This document shows positions 15,287-24,232 of a DNA stretch of 32,167 nucleotides, in pieces. Both the position numbers and the translations under genes were made by a program. The notes beneath the pieces are model-generated. The model worked only from the letters and a program-made list of their open reading frames with translations. It searched no databases and was not told the origin of the DNA. The number at the start of each line of letters is the position of its first letter. Position 1 is the first letter of the stretch. Source of the DNA: Candidatus Obscuribacterales bacterium (GTDB lineage: Bacteria; Cyanobacteriota; Vampirovibrionia; Obscuribacterales; Obscuribacteraceae); NCBI GenBank assembly GCA_021732565.1, contig JAKFUT010000181.1:1-32167 (forward strand). The letters are read 5' to 3'.

Positions 15287-17149
15287 ATGAAAGACAACCT
15301 GTCCCTGGCCCACAAGGTAATAGTACTGGTTTGCACCCCTTTGGTTTTCCAGATTATCTTTGTGGGAACTCTGGGTATCTTGCTCAGCCAGGCGGAACAT
15401 GAAAGACGAGAGGAAGCTCACTCAAAGGATGTTGCAACACAAGCAACGCGGATTTTGCAGCTCATAGTCGAGGCCGGGGCAACCATCGCCATCGAAGAGC
15501 AGGCTCGCAACTATATGAAAACTGAAGGGTTGATTCGTCACGGCGAGAGCGCCGGGGAGAAAGCAAAGCGACAGTTTGATGCACTCAAGGTTCTTGTGAG
15601 GGGGCATCCTGACGAGGAAGAAGCCATCGCACAGATCGGCAAATTGCAGGAAGATATTCTTGGTTGCCTCGGGCGGGCGAGAGCGGCAAATCGTGAAGGC
15701 GACCGCGCTGGTGAAGTTGGCGAGTACGCGCAGGTGCACACGCTTGTCACGAATTTTACTCAATCAATCGATGAGGTAACTGCCAAACAACGAGAGATTC
15801 AGAACAAGACCTCCGGTGCTCAAGCTCAAGCACGGCAGCGTATTACTTTGTTGTTGTCCATTGCTGTGGTCTTCAACATCGTTCTGGCGCTTACCATTGC
15901 CTTCTATTTTCACCGTGGAACAACGCGCCGGCTTGCAGTATTGATGGATAACACCCGCCGCCTGATGGCCGGACAACCGCTCAATCCGCCTGTGGGAGGC
16001 ACGGACGAGATTGCCCACCTCGACAAGGTCTTTCAAGAGATGGCGGCGGAACTTGAAGAAGCTCAGCGTAAGGAACGTTCGATGATTCAACATGCCAAAG
16101 ATGTAATTTGTTCACTGGATGGGGAGGGACGGTTTGTCAAGGTGAGTCCGGCCTCCAAAACAGTGTGGGGCTATGAACCGGAAGATCTTGCCGGTCGTAG
16201 TTGGCGAGATCTTGTAATAGCGGCTGATCGTGAGCGCACCACCCAAATCATTCAACGAATTACCAAAGGTGAAAGTGATGTGTCGATAGAAAATCGCGTG
16301 ACTTGCAAAGAAGGTCGAGAAGCAGATATTCTCTGGTCCGCCCATTGGTCTCCCGCGGATCAGTCGCTCTTTTGCGTAGCCCACGATATTACGGAGCGCA
16401 AGGACATCGAGCGAATGAAGCAAGAATTTGTAGCGATGGTGAGCCACGATTTGCGCACACCGCTCACTTCAATTCAGATGTATCTTTCACTACTGGCGAC
16501 CGGCGTGTACGGTTCGTTGAATGAAAGCGGGCGAGAAAGTTTAGTCAACGCGGATACCAGCATCACACGGCTGATTAATTTGATCAACGATTTGCTTGAC
16601 GCCGAAAAGATGGAATCGGGAAAACTCCAGCTTAATTGTTCGCAGATTTCCATGGGCGATGTTCTGGAAGATGCGCTGATGGCGGTGAAGGGATTCGCCG
16701 ATCAGCAAGGTGTGGAACTGGATTTGATACCGTATGATACCGATATTCTGGCCGACGGAGATCGTCTTATCCAGGTGCTGGTCAATTTGCTGGCTAACGC
16801 CGTTAAGTTTTCCCCGCCCGGGAGCAAAGTCATTATCAGTGCCGCCGACCATGCAGAGTACATCGAGGTGAAGGTGTGCGATCGCGGCAGGGGCATTCCG
16901 GTGGACCACTTAACGTCTGTGTTCGAACGGTTTGCGCAGGTGAAGAAAGGAGACTCGAAGCGAGAGCGGGGAGCCGGACTGGGCCTTACGATATGCAAGG
17001 CGATTGTGGAAATGCATGGTGGCACCATCGGTGTTAGCAGCGAGGAAGGCAGGGGCAGTACATTTTGGTTTAGAATTCCCAGAGGAATTGAACCGGTAGA
17101 CGACATGGCTTTCTCGCACGAGGCAGCGTCGGCTGGCCAGACGAGTTAA
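15287..17149 (+). CDS. Membrane PAS-domain sensor histidine kinase
   Basis: This 620-aa kinase reads in order: TM1 (~11-33), an extracytoplasmic helical sensor (~34-184), TM2 (~185-208), HAMP (~209-262), PAS (~270-380, DVICSLDGEGRFVKVSPASK ... VWGYEPEDL), then HisKA with H387 in AMVSHDLRTPLTS. The HATPase domain follows, with N-box VNLLANAVKFSPPG, G1 VCDRGRGIP and G2 GAGLGLTICKAIVEMHGG. All catalytic boxes look intact, so it should autophosphorylate and feed a response regulator. None is adjacent, so the partner must lie elsewhere; the orphan OmpR-type regulators in this window are candidates only by proximity. The ATG at 15287 lacks a strong ribosome binding site but fits the TM1 start. Confidence 0.9.
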   Translation: MKDNLSLAHKVIVLVCTPLVFQIIFVGTLGILLSQAEHERREEAHSKDVATQATRILQLIVEAGATIAIEEQARNYMKTEGLIRHGESAGEKAKRQFDALKVLVRGHPDEEEAIAQIGKLQEDILGCLGRARAANREGDRAGEVGEYAQVHTLVTNFTQSIDEVTAKQREIQNKTSGAQAQARQRITLLLSIAVVFNIVLALTIAFYFHRGTTRRLAVLMDNTRRLMAGQPLNPPVGGTDEIAHLDKVFQEMAAELEEAQRKERSMIQHAKDVICSLDGEGRFVKVSPASKTVWGYEPEDLAGRSWRDLVIAADRERTTQIIQRITKGESDVSIENRVTCKEGREADILWSAHWSPADQSLFCVAHDITERKDIERMKQEFVAMVSHDLRTPLTSIQMYLSLLATGVYGSLNESGRESLVNADTSITRLINLINDLLDAEKMESGKLQLNCSQISMGDVLEDALMAVKGFADQQGVELDLIPYDTDILADGDRLIQVLVNLLANAVKFSPPGSKVIISAADHAEYIEVKVCDRGRGIPVDHLTSVFERFAQVKKGDSKRERGAGLGLTICKAIVEMHGGTIGVSSEEGRGSTFWFRIPRGIEPVDDMAFSHEAASAGQTS

Positions 17150-17397
17150 CAGGCTGTTGCGATAAGCATTCTTATTGAGAAGCCAGAATTACCAAGGATG
17201 ACAGATCTGATTGAATTTGGGCAAAGTCTAGCAGCACCGCTAATTGCGGGCGAATCGATGCGTGGAACCCGGGGGACCTCGGTGTAAACTGTGTATGGAT
17301 TCGTTGCCGACAGCCACAGGCCAGTGCGAAACGATCAGTATTATTGTCTTCCGGGGAGTCTCCTGGCGTCTGATAATGGCAGGTGCTTCAGTAAGGC

Positions 17398-18489
17398 TCA
17401 CAGGCCAGCCCGCTTTTTTATAATTTTCTCCTGACGTTGTTCCATATGTAATTTCTTCCAGCGGTTTCGCTCCTGGATTGCTGCGAGCTTGTCGAGCTTT
17501 CGCTTCGAATAGGCCAGCTCGCGCTCGAGCTTCATGTAGGTGTCGAGTTCCGATTGTTCAAGCCGTTCTTCTGCCAGAGCGGCCAGGACTTCACAGCCGG
17601 GCTCATTGTTGTGGGAGCAGTCGCTGAATTTGCAGATTGCTGCCAGCTCCCTCACGGACGGCATCATTTTGTCCAGGTCGTCGGTGCCCCCTAGAACGTG
17701 TACTTCCCTAAGTCCGGGTGTGTCAATAATCATGCCGCCACTGCCCGCAAAGAATAAGCCCGCACTGGAGGTGGTATGTCTGCCCTTACCATCATTCTCT
17801 CGAATTTCACCGGTGCGTTGAACATTGCAAGACAACAGAGAATTGACCAGCGTAGATTTTCCGACGCCTGAAGAGCCTACGAATACAGCTGTTTTCCCCT
17901 CGCACAGCCGGGATCTTATCTCTTCTATGCCGTTGAGCGATAAAACACTTGTGGCGAGATATTCTACCCCCGGAAAGTTCGACTGCAACCGTTCTATGAA
18001 CTCGGTCGCGTCGTAATCAACAAGATCTACTTTTGACAGAATCACAACAGGTTGAACTCCTCCGTGTTGCGCCAACAGCAGGTAACGCCGAAGGCGATTG
18101 ATGTTGAAATTGCGATTTACCGAAGTGACGATAAAAACATAATCGACATTTCCGGCGAGAACTTGCTCATCAGCCTCGACTCCCGTAACCATTCGCGATA
18201 TTCGAGATCGGCGCGGAATTAAGCGTGCCACATGTGCAGCACGTTCATTGGTCTCGTCGATGAATTCGTTACCAAGCAAGCACCAGTCTCCTACCGCAGG
18301 CAGTTCTGCGTTGGAGACGGATTCGTGTACCATCTTTCCGCGAAGATGCACATTAATGCGTTCGCCCTTTGGGGAGAGGCCGATGTACACTCCTTTGTGT
18401 CGTGCGACAATTCGAACGACGGTATCGTCGCAACCACAGTTCAAATACTGGTCCCAATCAAGGGGCCATCCCAATGAAAATCTATCCAC
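17398..18489 (-). CDS. rsgA: Ribosome small-subunit GTPase RsgA (YjeQ)
   Basis: RsgA is a circularly permuted GTPase that checks late 30S subunit maturation. The permuted order is visible in the 363 aa: OB-fold region (~20-90), G4 LSKVD (151-155) before G1 GSSGVGKST (205-213), a switch region GRHTT, G3 DTPG (256-259), and the C-terminal zinc knuckle C286, C291, H293, C299 in CKFSDCSHNNEPGC. A basic helical tail follows. The start is a GTG at 18489 with AGGAG seven bases upstream. The length is typical. It appears monocistronic, with a long leader containing a 15-codon ORF, tandem repeats and a hairpin (see the separate entries). Confidence 0.95.
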   Translation of the reverse strand: MDRFSLGWPLDWDQYLNCGCDDTVVRIVARHKGVYIGLSPKGERINVHLRGKMVHESVSNAELPAVGDWCLLGNEFIDETNERAAHVARLIPRRSRISRMVTGVEADEQVLAGNVDYVFIVTSVNRNFNINRLRRYLLLAQHGGVQPVVILSKVDLVDYDATEFIERLQSNFPGVEYLATSVLSLNGIEEIRSRLCEGKTAVFVGSSGVGKSTLVNSLLSCNVQRTGEIRENDGKGRHTTSSAGLFFAGSGGMIIDTPGLREVHVLGGTDDLDKMMPSVRELAAICKFSDCSHNNEPGCEVLAALAEERLEQSELDTYMKLERELAYSKRKLDKLAAIQERNRWKKLHMEQRQEKIIKKRAGL

Positions 18490-18540
18490 TTGTACACTCC
18501 TGACAGTGAAACAAAAAACGTTTGTTGAGGAGTGGTCGCC

Positions 18541-18560
18541 GACCGGGTAAAGACCCGGTT
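18541..18560 (-). promoter_or_regulatory. Hairpin in rsgA leader
   Basis: ACCGGGT and ACCCGGT pair around a 4-nt loop (7 bp plus a closing G-U), ~55 bp upstream of the rsgA start. On the rsgA strand a T-run (CGTTTTTTG) follows ~20 bases later, too far for a standard terminator but suggestive of a leader structure that could control read-through or translation. Confidence 0.4.
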
Positions 18561-18567
18561 GTTAAAG

Positions 18568-18621
18568 CCACAATGAAGGTTTAGACCACATTGAAGATTG
18601 AGGCCATATTGAAGGCCCGTT
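18568..18621 (-). repeat. Three 18-bp tandem repeats in rsgA leader
   Basis: The block CCACAATGAAG / CCACATTGAAG / CCATATTGAAG recurs exactly every 18 bp at 18568, 18586 and 18604, with more degenerate spacer sequence. It lies between the 15-codon ORF and the hairpin. It could be a protein-binding array or part of an RNA structure; the function is unknown. Confidence 0.7.
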
Positions 18622-18656
18622 CACCGTAGCTCTAATAAGAAAATACGCGTTCGGAA

Positions 18657-18704
18657 CTATGCCCGGACGGAGACCACTGCGGAATCAATATCTAATTTCA
18701 TCAT
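18657..18704 (-). CDS. Possible 15-aa leader peptide upstream of rsgA
   Basis: GGAAGGAGGTCC, a near-perfect match to the anti-Shine-Dalgarno sequence, lies just before tandem ATGs (18704, 18701). The frame MMKLDIDSAVVSVRA ends at TAG 18659-18657, ~170 bp before the rsgA GTG. Such a strong ribosome binding site with so short an ORF suggests a leader peptide. Chance cannot be excluded. Confidence 0.35.
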   Translation of the reverse strand: MMKLDIDSAVVSVRA

Positions 18705-19439
18705 CACAGGACCTCCTTCCATATCTCGGTAACGCTAACTCTGAATGTAGCGCATCATGCTCAAAATGTACAGGGGGCATCTTCCTTCTTTCACAACTCA
18801 TTTCTTGCCCCCGCCCCGGGACGCGGGCCTGTGAGTAATTATTGCCATGTATCCCGTAAGCATAACGAACATCGTTAGTTCGCTACCTCACTCCACTGAT
18901 AGATGGGGCGCGATCGTTGAATAATCCGGGAAAGCTGGCGAATAAAGTGGAATCGAAGTGCGCGGGCACGAGGTAAAGTCCGCTCGCTTTTGACGCGCTT
19001 CATGCTCATGCCACGTGTAGTCAGTGCGCATGAAGTGCGTCTGGCGCAATGTTCCTATGTCTTTTCTTTCTTTCCTCGCCACCTGGAAGGGGTACAGCTG
19101 AACGCTGCGCCCCTTCTGCACCACTGAGTCGTTGGGGAAATCTGAGGATTATTTTTTGTTATTCGATGGTTTTTAGCATACTTTGTTGTTGGTGTCGCGA
19201 TGCGCGACGGTCGAAGATGCCATGTTCGCTAACGGCTTAGTCGATGTTGCACCTATGAATTTACGTTGCTATTTAGCGAACTTGGAATTACTACAATTGG
19301 TATCATTAATATCCATCGATGACAGTGAAGCTGCATCGGTTTAAGTCAGCACCGCTTAACTCCGAAGTATACGCAGGGTGTAGGTTATATTCAGTAGAAA
19401 ATGGGTTGAACATTGGATCGTCGATTGAATGAAACCGGT

Positions 19440-20819
19440 TCATTTCTTGATAGCGGGTTTATACCAGCGCCATCGTGCTTTGTCCGACGCGCTATTGAAT
19501 TTGTCTTGAAGTTCTTTCGGGGCGGCATCCTTTTCTGCGTGTACCAGCTGTGCAATGGCCGCATAGTTGACGAAGTGCTGATTATCTTGTCGATCGTGAC
19601 GAGGAGATTCCGTAACCGGCATTGCTCCATTCCATTTAATGAATGTTCTGGTGTCGTCTGCGTTGTTTCCTAAACGTGGAGAATTTCTATCTTGCAGAGA
19701 TCCAGCCTTTAGTGGTTTGTCTCTGGTGCTGCCGATGACAAATGAGCGGTCTGCTGATTGGGAGAGCAAACCTGAGGGAAAAAAGATACTGTGCCATACC
19801 ACCAGTTCCGGTGCATTCTTGGGTACGTCTGGATGAGTCAGGATCACCGCGTGTAATTTCGGCTGACCGTCGTCAGCCCTGTGTTTGAGATATCGCGTGT
19901 CGATCATTGCACCATGGCTATAAGCAATCATTGTAGTATTCTCGGCGCCGATTGCCTCGATCGTTTTGTCCAAGAGCGCATTAAAATGTGGTTCTGAATT
20001 TGCAGCTGTGGCTCGATCATTTTCGTAGAGTCTGCGCTTTTCCAGCAGCCCGGACTGGTCCATGTCTACTGGCATTGGTTGTGCTTGCCAATCTACGTTG
20101 ACTACTGGATGACCATGCGTGAGTTCCAGCATGAGGGCTTGAGTATCTGCAGCCTCGGCAGAGGTCAAAATGCCATGAGTGTAAAAGGCCAATTCCCTGG
20201 AACCGGTGAGTTCGGTTTGGCGGTTTTTGTCTCGCTCAATCATGTTGAGATAGTCCTTCTCGTCGAGAAGCTTCCTGTTGTGAAATTTGAATTCACAGTT
20301 ACGGAAGTTGATTGCCCCGGGCGGTACTGTTACCTCTACGGTTCTTGCATAGGGCTTAACGCTGCCACCATCGTTCCCGGTAAGGTCGCGGTCGGTTAAC
20401 CCCACCTGAACGATAGTAAAAGTCGTTGATCCGTCTTTGTTTACCACTGGTTTGTACAGATCGGCATCCTTGAGCAATGCGTTTGCAGTCCAGGGGGTGA
20501 ACGCAGCTTCAGTTTCGGGATGCTGAAGCTGTCGATGGGGGTCGCCTGCTTCGAAGACCTTCTGTTGGACCTCTTTTACTGTGACAGCTGCTGCGCGCTC
20601 AAGCTCCTTTTGCCCCTTTGTTTTTCTATCAAAGGGGTTGGGCAGCCCGCAAAACATAAGATCCTCATCTTGATCTGCCCGTTCGCATCTTGGCTGGGCG
20701 ATTTTATTGCGGTCGGCGAAAGTGTCCTGGTAGACTCGTATCGCGATGGAATGTTCGTCTTCATCGGGCTCCGGTGCGCGCAACTGTTCGAATTCAGTAA
20801 TTCGCATGTCGAGTGTCAT
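19440..20819 (-). CDS. Alpha/beta-hydrolase-fold protein (DUF900-like)
   Basis: The ATG at 20819 has AGGAG seven bases upstream. The 459-aa protein has an N-terminal ~200 residues with no recognised domain, then an alpha/beta-hydrolase core: strand plus oxyanion loop LAFYTHGILTS (His215-Gly216), DWQAQ after strand 4, nucleophile elbow MIAYSHGAM (Ser301; A-x-S-x-G rather than G-x-S-x-G), and HAVILTHPDVP after the next strand. C-terminal histidines (e.g. in DNQHFVNY) could complete the triad. The layout recalls DUF900 serine hydrolases, but the match is from motifs only. No signal peptide or membrane segment is visible. The substrate is unknown. The next gene upstream is an uncharacterised hydrophilic protein on the same strand. 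Confidence 0.7.
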   Translation of the reverse strand: MTLDMRITEFEQLRAPEPDEDEHSIAIRVYQDTFADRNKIAQPRCERADQDEDLMFCGLPNPFDRKTKGQKELERAAAVTVKEVQQKVFEAGDPHRQLQHPETEAAFTPWTANALLKDADLYKPVVNKDGSTTFTIVQVGLTDRDLTGNDGGSVKPYARTVEVTVPPGAINFRNCEFKFHNRKLLDEKDYLNMIERDKNRQTELTGSRELAFYTHGILTSAEAADTQALMLELTHGHPVVNVDWQAQPMPVDMDQSGLLEKRRLYENDRATAANSEPHFNALLDKTIEAIGAENTTMIAYSHGAMIDTRYLKHRADDGQPKLHAVILTHPDVPKNAPELVVWHSIFFPSGLLSQSADRSFVIGSTRDKPLKAGSLQDRNSPRLGNNADDTRTFIKWNGAMPVTESPRHDRQDNQHFVNYAAIAQLVHAEKDAAPKELQDKFNSASDKARWRWYKPAIKK

Positions 20820-21594
20820 ACTTGGTTCTCCTGTCTCATCGTCATTGATGAGTGGTGCTGGTATGTAAGTAGTTGGAAACGAGCGGCTAGCGCGGCCGAG
20901 GCGACGGAGGCGTCAGGTGCATCCGGCTTTCAAAGGATGGCACTCCACGAAGACCCGGTACCGTTGACGATCCTGGCGCAGAATAACGGATGATCAAGGA
21001 CCGCTTATGAAGCGAGCCGGGGCGCGGGTCCGTTGTTGCTTGCAACAGGAGGATACCGCTGGTCGAGCGCTGGCAAATATCTCTTTCTATCATTTTCGGG
21101 ACACCATCGAAAAGATGGTGCTGCATTATTTTGAACATCCAACTAAAGATGATCCGAAAGGTTCAGTTGGTTGAAAGAAGCGGAGCTATGCGATCAACTT
21201 CGAAGGAGCCGCACCTCCGACTCCGCATGGTATTGCTGTTGCGCACCGTGGGTGGTGGGCGTCAAGCATAGAATCGTGGCAAATGCCGGTACCACCCGCG
21301 AGGGGAAAGACGGGTGGTACCGTATTGCTCGGTCAAGACGGGGGCATTCGTCGCCTTGCATCAGGGGCTGGAATGTAGGCGTAGATTGTGCCACCGTTGG
21401 AGAGATGACTGGCGGAGAGTCTTAACACATGAGGTTGAAATTGAGTCGCCAAACCATGCTGGACTGCTCCAGCGCGTCGCAACGCTCATGTATCAGTACT
21501 GTCCGCCGGTCAACCTGTTCTTTCTGTTGCCGCCTTAGATGGCTCGCTATCCAGATCAAAGGCAGTTATCTATATGGCGCTTCCAAGCAGGAGA
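20820..21594. other. Gap between hydrolase and hydrophilic-protein genes
   Basis: About 775 bp hold a clear 12-bp hairpin (21287-21322). Small ORFs exist on both strands (up to 84 codons), but none has a good ribosome binding site or a recognisable product. No RNA gene was recognised. Confidence 0.45.
21287..21322. repeat. 12-bp hairpin with 12-nt purine-rich loop
   Basis: CGGTACCACCCG (21287-21298) and CGGGTGGTACCG (21311-21322) pair perfectly around the loop CGAGGGGAAAGA. No T-run follows. The GGGG-containing loop is unusual for a terminator and might be a small RNA or leader structure. Confidence 0.6.
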
Positions 21595-22542
21595 TTACTT
21601 GTTCTTTTGTTCGAGCTCGAGTTGGGCCCATTTTCTCAGGAATTGATCAATCGCTGCGCTTTGCTGAGCCTCCGTCGATTTTGACCGGTCTATCAGTTTC
21701 GTTGCCAGTTCCCAAGAAAGTTCCGGAATGCGGTATTTCGGGATCACCGGGTTTGTTCGGTCCGACTGTCCTTCTATTCCGTTCATCTGGGGTGAATTGA
21801 TTATTTTTTCAATTTCCTTAGTCATGGTCGACTTAGGATTTGCGATTCCCTCAAGTTGTTCTCTAATGGTTGGCTGCGTGTGAATGTCATTGTCGCGGCG
21901 GTGTGCATCAGATAACGACTTCATTAGTTTCTCGAGTTCGGCTCTGCTTACCTTGCCAGTGCTCTTGTTTGATTCGTCTTGCGGTGTTGGGGCGATGTCG
22001 TCAACCTTTAACGCTCCCTCTATAATTCGTCCAGCTGCTGCTTTGATCTTCTCTGCCGTGATCGTCTTTGCCATTCCTTCTATCGCGCTTCTTGCCGTGT
22101 CTTTCAGTGCCTCGCTCAGTTCTGTCGGTGTTGCACTGGCGCTTCTGCGCTCATCAGGCGCATTCAATCTTTCGGGCTTTAGCTTTTCCGCCGGCTTGGT
22201 TCCGTCGCGCTGAGAGGGATCGGTAGGTGAAGGGACTTCCGGTGATTTCGTCTTCTTCTCGAGGCGGATTTCATCACTGTTTTGGCCAGCTCTCTCTTTG
22301 GTTTGAGTCGTTCCATCACCAGATGTCGGGTCGGTGCCCTTTTCCGATTTTGTCGACGGGATTGAGTCCAGCGGCTTTGGAGACTGGTTTCGTTCCATCG
22401 CCCCGGTGACTGCTCTAACTGAAGCTGCGGCTGCATCTTTTACTAATGTGAGCCAGCTCAAACCATCTTCATTCTTTGAAGACTCGGAAGAATTTCCTTC
22501 CTGTTCTTTACTGTCCTCAGTATCATCATGTTCATAGATCAT
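21595..22542 (-). CDS. Hydrophilic, low-complexity protein of unknown function
   Basis: The ATG at 22542 has GAGGAGA eight bases upstream, an excellent ribosome binding site. The 315-aa product is highly charged and rich in Ser, Lys, Glu, Thr and Pro. Residues 1-30 are acidic, and ~45-145 look disordered (repeated SP/KP/TP). The rest is helical (~145-200 and ~210-315), ending in QFLRKWAQLELEQKNK. There is no signal peptide or membrane segment. I recognise no family. It shares strand and neighbourhood with the alpha/beta hydrolase gene, 775 bp apart, so an operon is unlikely. Confidence 0.7.
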   Translation of the reverse strand: MIYEHDDTEDSKEQEGNSSESSKNEDGLSWLTLVKDAAAASVRAVTGAMERNQSPKPLDSIPSTKSEKGTDPTSGDGTTQTKERAGQNSDEIRLEKKTKSPEVPSPTDPSQRDGTKPAEKLKPERLNAPDERRSASATPTELSEALKDTARSAIEGMAKTITAEKIKAAAGRIIEGALKVDDIAPTPQDESNKSTGKVSRAELEKLMKSLSDAHRRDNDIHTQPTIREQLEGIANPKSTMTKEIEKIINSPQMNGIEGQSDRTNPVIPKYRIPELSWELATKLIDRSKSTEAQQSAAIDQFLRKWAQLELEQKNK

Positions 22543-23011
22543 TGTCTCAATCTCCTCTGGATCACTGCCAGCATGCGATCGGTCCGCGCATTCCTGGTCC
22601 GTCTGTGTGGTGGATCATGATTTGAGTTTGCCGTTTGTTTGTTGCTGTTTTGTTGCCACCCAAGTAATCAAACGGATTTCTGACGGATTACCAGGAACGG
22701 TTCACCGCTCTACTGATTGCCTGCCGTTCGCTTATACCGGGGTACATCCACGCGACAAATTGCGTGATCCTCACTCGTCGGCAGTTATATGATGTCCTTG
22801 GATGGTGGGACCGCACATATATTCAAGCTGTTGAACAGACTGAATGTGCGACAGGATCTCCGGACCGGGCTTCGCATTGCGCGATCACATCGGACTTGCT
22901 GCAAGATCGAAATTTCCCACAGAAAGGCAAATTGACAATCAGCGGTATGGAGTCAAGACTACCTTGCCGGTGATGGGGACAGATTCATCAATTGGACACT
23001 TTGTACAGTTG
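22543..23011. other. Gap upstream of hydrophilic-protein gene
   Basis: About 470 bp lie between two minus-strand genes. I see only a weak 5-bp hairpin (CACGC/GCGTG near 22750) and no supported gene or RNA. It presumably contains the downstream gene's promoter. Confidence 0.35.
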
Positions 23012-23689
23012 TTACTCTACCACTTCGAGTCGATAGCCAATTCCATGAACTGTCGATATGAACGGGGGTTTGCCTTCAATTTGAAGTTTCTTTCGCAATC
23101 GCATGATCGATGTGCGCACTGCGATGCCGGTGGCGTCTGATGCGGATTTCCATACGTGATTGAGTAAGGCATCAGCGCTGAAAATTTGTTGGGGGTGACG
23201 CATAAGGAATTCCAATAGAGCGTATTCTTGAGGCATCAGCTGTACTTCTTCGGATCCCTTCACTACCTTCCCTTTCGAAACGTCCAATAAGATCGGCCCG
23301 CATCGTAAGATATTGTCAGAACCAAGTGTTGGTCGGCGCTGCACGGCTCTAATTCTGGAAGAGAGTTCTCGTGGTTCAAACGGCTTTGTCAGATAATCGT
23401 CCGCGCCCCCATCCAGCCCTAGTTCTTTCGAGTCAATGTCTCGTTTGCCGGTAAGCATGATCAGATGAGCTTTGCCGCCGCCATTTCTATAGCGCCTCAG
23501 AACCTCCAGTCCGCTTAGTTTTGGTAAATCCCAGTCGAGCAAGACGATGTCATATGCATAAGTAGATAGAAGAAAGCTTGCCTCATCTCCGTCGGATGCT
23601 ATCTCGACTTGATGGTGGTCCCGTTCCAACCATTCCTTGACAGTTTCGGCCTGCTCCGGCTGATCTTCCACAACAAGTATTTTCGCCAT
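23012..23689 (-). CDS. OmpR/PhoB-family response regulator (paralogue of 7812-8483)
   Basis: From the ATG at 23689 (GAGGAAT just upstream) the protein is 225 aa. The receiver domain has E8-D9, phospho-acceptor D52 in VLLDWDLP, T80 in IMLTGK and K102 in LTKPF. The winged-helix domain starts ~128 and contains LMPQEYALLEFLMRHPQQIF, the recognition helix around VRTSIMRLRKKL, and the wing VHGIGYRLEV. An in-frame ATG at 23707 adds six residues and lacks a better ribosome binding site. It shares the unusual LDW[ED]LP signature and overall layout with the regulator at 7812-8483, so the two are paralogues. No kinase is adjacent. An ACCGATATCGGT palindrome lies ~160 bp upstream and might be an operator. 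Confidence 0.92.
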   Translation of the reverse strand: MAKILVVEDQPEQAETVKEWLERDHHQVEIASDGDEASFLLSTYAYDIVLLDWDLPKLSGLEVLRRYRNGGGKAHLIMLTGKRDIDSKELGLDGGADDYLTKPFEPRELSSRIRAVQRRPTLGSDNILRCGPILLDVSKGKVVKGSEEVQLMPQEYALLEFLMRHPQQIFSADALLNHVWKSASDATGIAVRTSIMRLRKKLQIEGKPPFISTVHGIGYRLEVVE

Positions 23690-24232
23690 ATTCCTCGACG
23701 CTCCCATGCCACAGTTATATACCCAACAGCGTCAGGGAGCAATGCGCAGGCTGTTGACAGGCGCACCGCTGTCAATTGAATTCGTCCGGCGAAGCAACAA
23801 CTCTTCACATCCTCTGTCGATGCCTGTTCGCCCGGTGCTCCGGCTGAACCGATATCGGTAGCGATATGACCCACCCGACATCCGTCTAAACCCGGCGGTA
23901 CGGACACCAATCGATGTATTTTCTTTGCGTACCGGCTCGATTGGAGATCCATATAGACTCGATTCTCATTCTTGTTTCGGTGATCTGCCTTCGTGCTTTC
24001 AGTCTATCGGCCAAGCCTCCCACGCTCAGTTGCTTTGAACGCCAACCAGTTGCTGAGTCCTGGTTATTTCGGAAGCATTGGAGATGGTTTCCTTCCCGGG
24101 GTCATCTTGTTTTCATTGGCAATCAAAGTCTAGTGTTTACAAGCGCAGAAGATCTTTCCACCCCGGGTACAAAAAGTGAGTGAGGGGAGAAAACCCTGAC
24201 GGAATGTGGCATTGAACGGGGAGGAGATTAGC
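23690..24232. other. Divergent intergenic region, response regulator / PBP4-type gene
   Basis: This 543-bp gap between divergent starts contains one ACCGATATCGGT palindrome (23848-23859). Promoters for both genes should lie here but I cannot place them reliably. An 89-codon plus-strand ORF (23914-24183) lacks a ribosome binding site and is not supported. Confidence 0.45.
23848..23859. repeat. ACCGATATCGGT palindrome
   Basis: This is a 12-bp perfect palindrome of the same family as the 1895-2100 cluster. It lies in the divergent region upstream of the response regulator and is followed by a partial copy (GCGATATG). Confidence 0.75.

Larger units (their letters stand above)
18490..19439. other. 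Long gap upstream of rsgA
   Basis: This 950-bp gap lies between rsgA and the alpha/beta hydrolase gene, both on the minus strand. The rsgA-proximal 215 bp hold the leader elements listed separately. The remaining ~730 bp (18705-19439) show no convincing gene. TTCGCTA/TAGCGAA words recur near 18880, 19224 and 19275 but do not form a clear repeat. Confidence 0.5.

Noticed and set aside
17198-17287. 29-codon ORF after the PAS kinase
   Set aside because: AAGG abuts the ATG with no spacing, and there is no conserved feature.
21171-21425. Plus-strand ORF of 84 codons in the 20820-21594 gap
   Set aside because: It is crossed by the 12-bp hairpin, is Cys/Arg/Trp-rich with no motif and has no good start signal.
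23914-24183. Plus-strand ORF of 89 codons upstream of the PBP4-type gene
   Set aside because: No ribosome binding site and no coherent domain.
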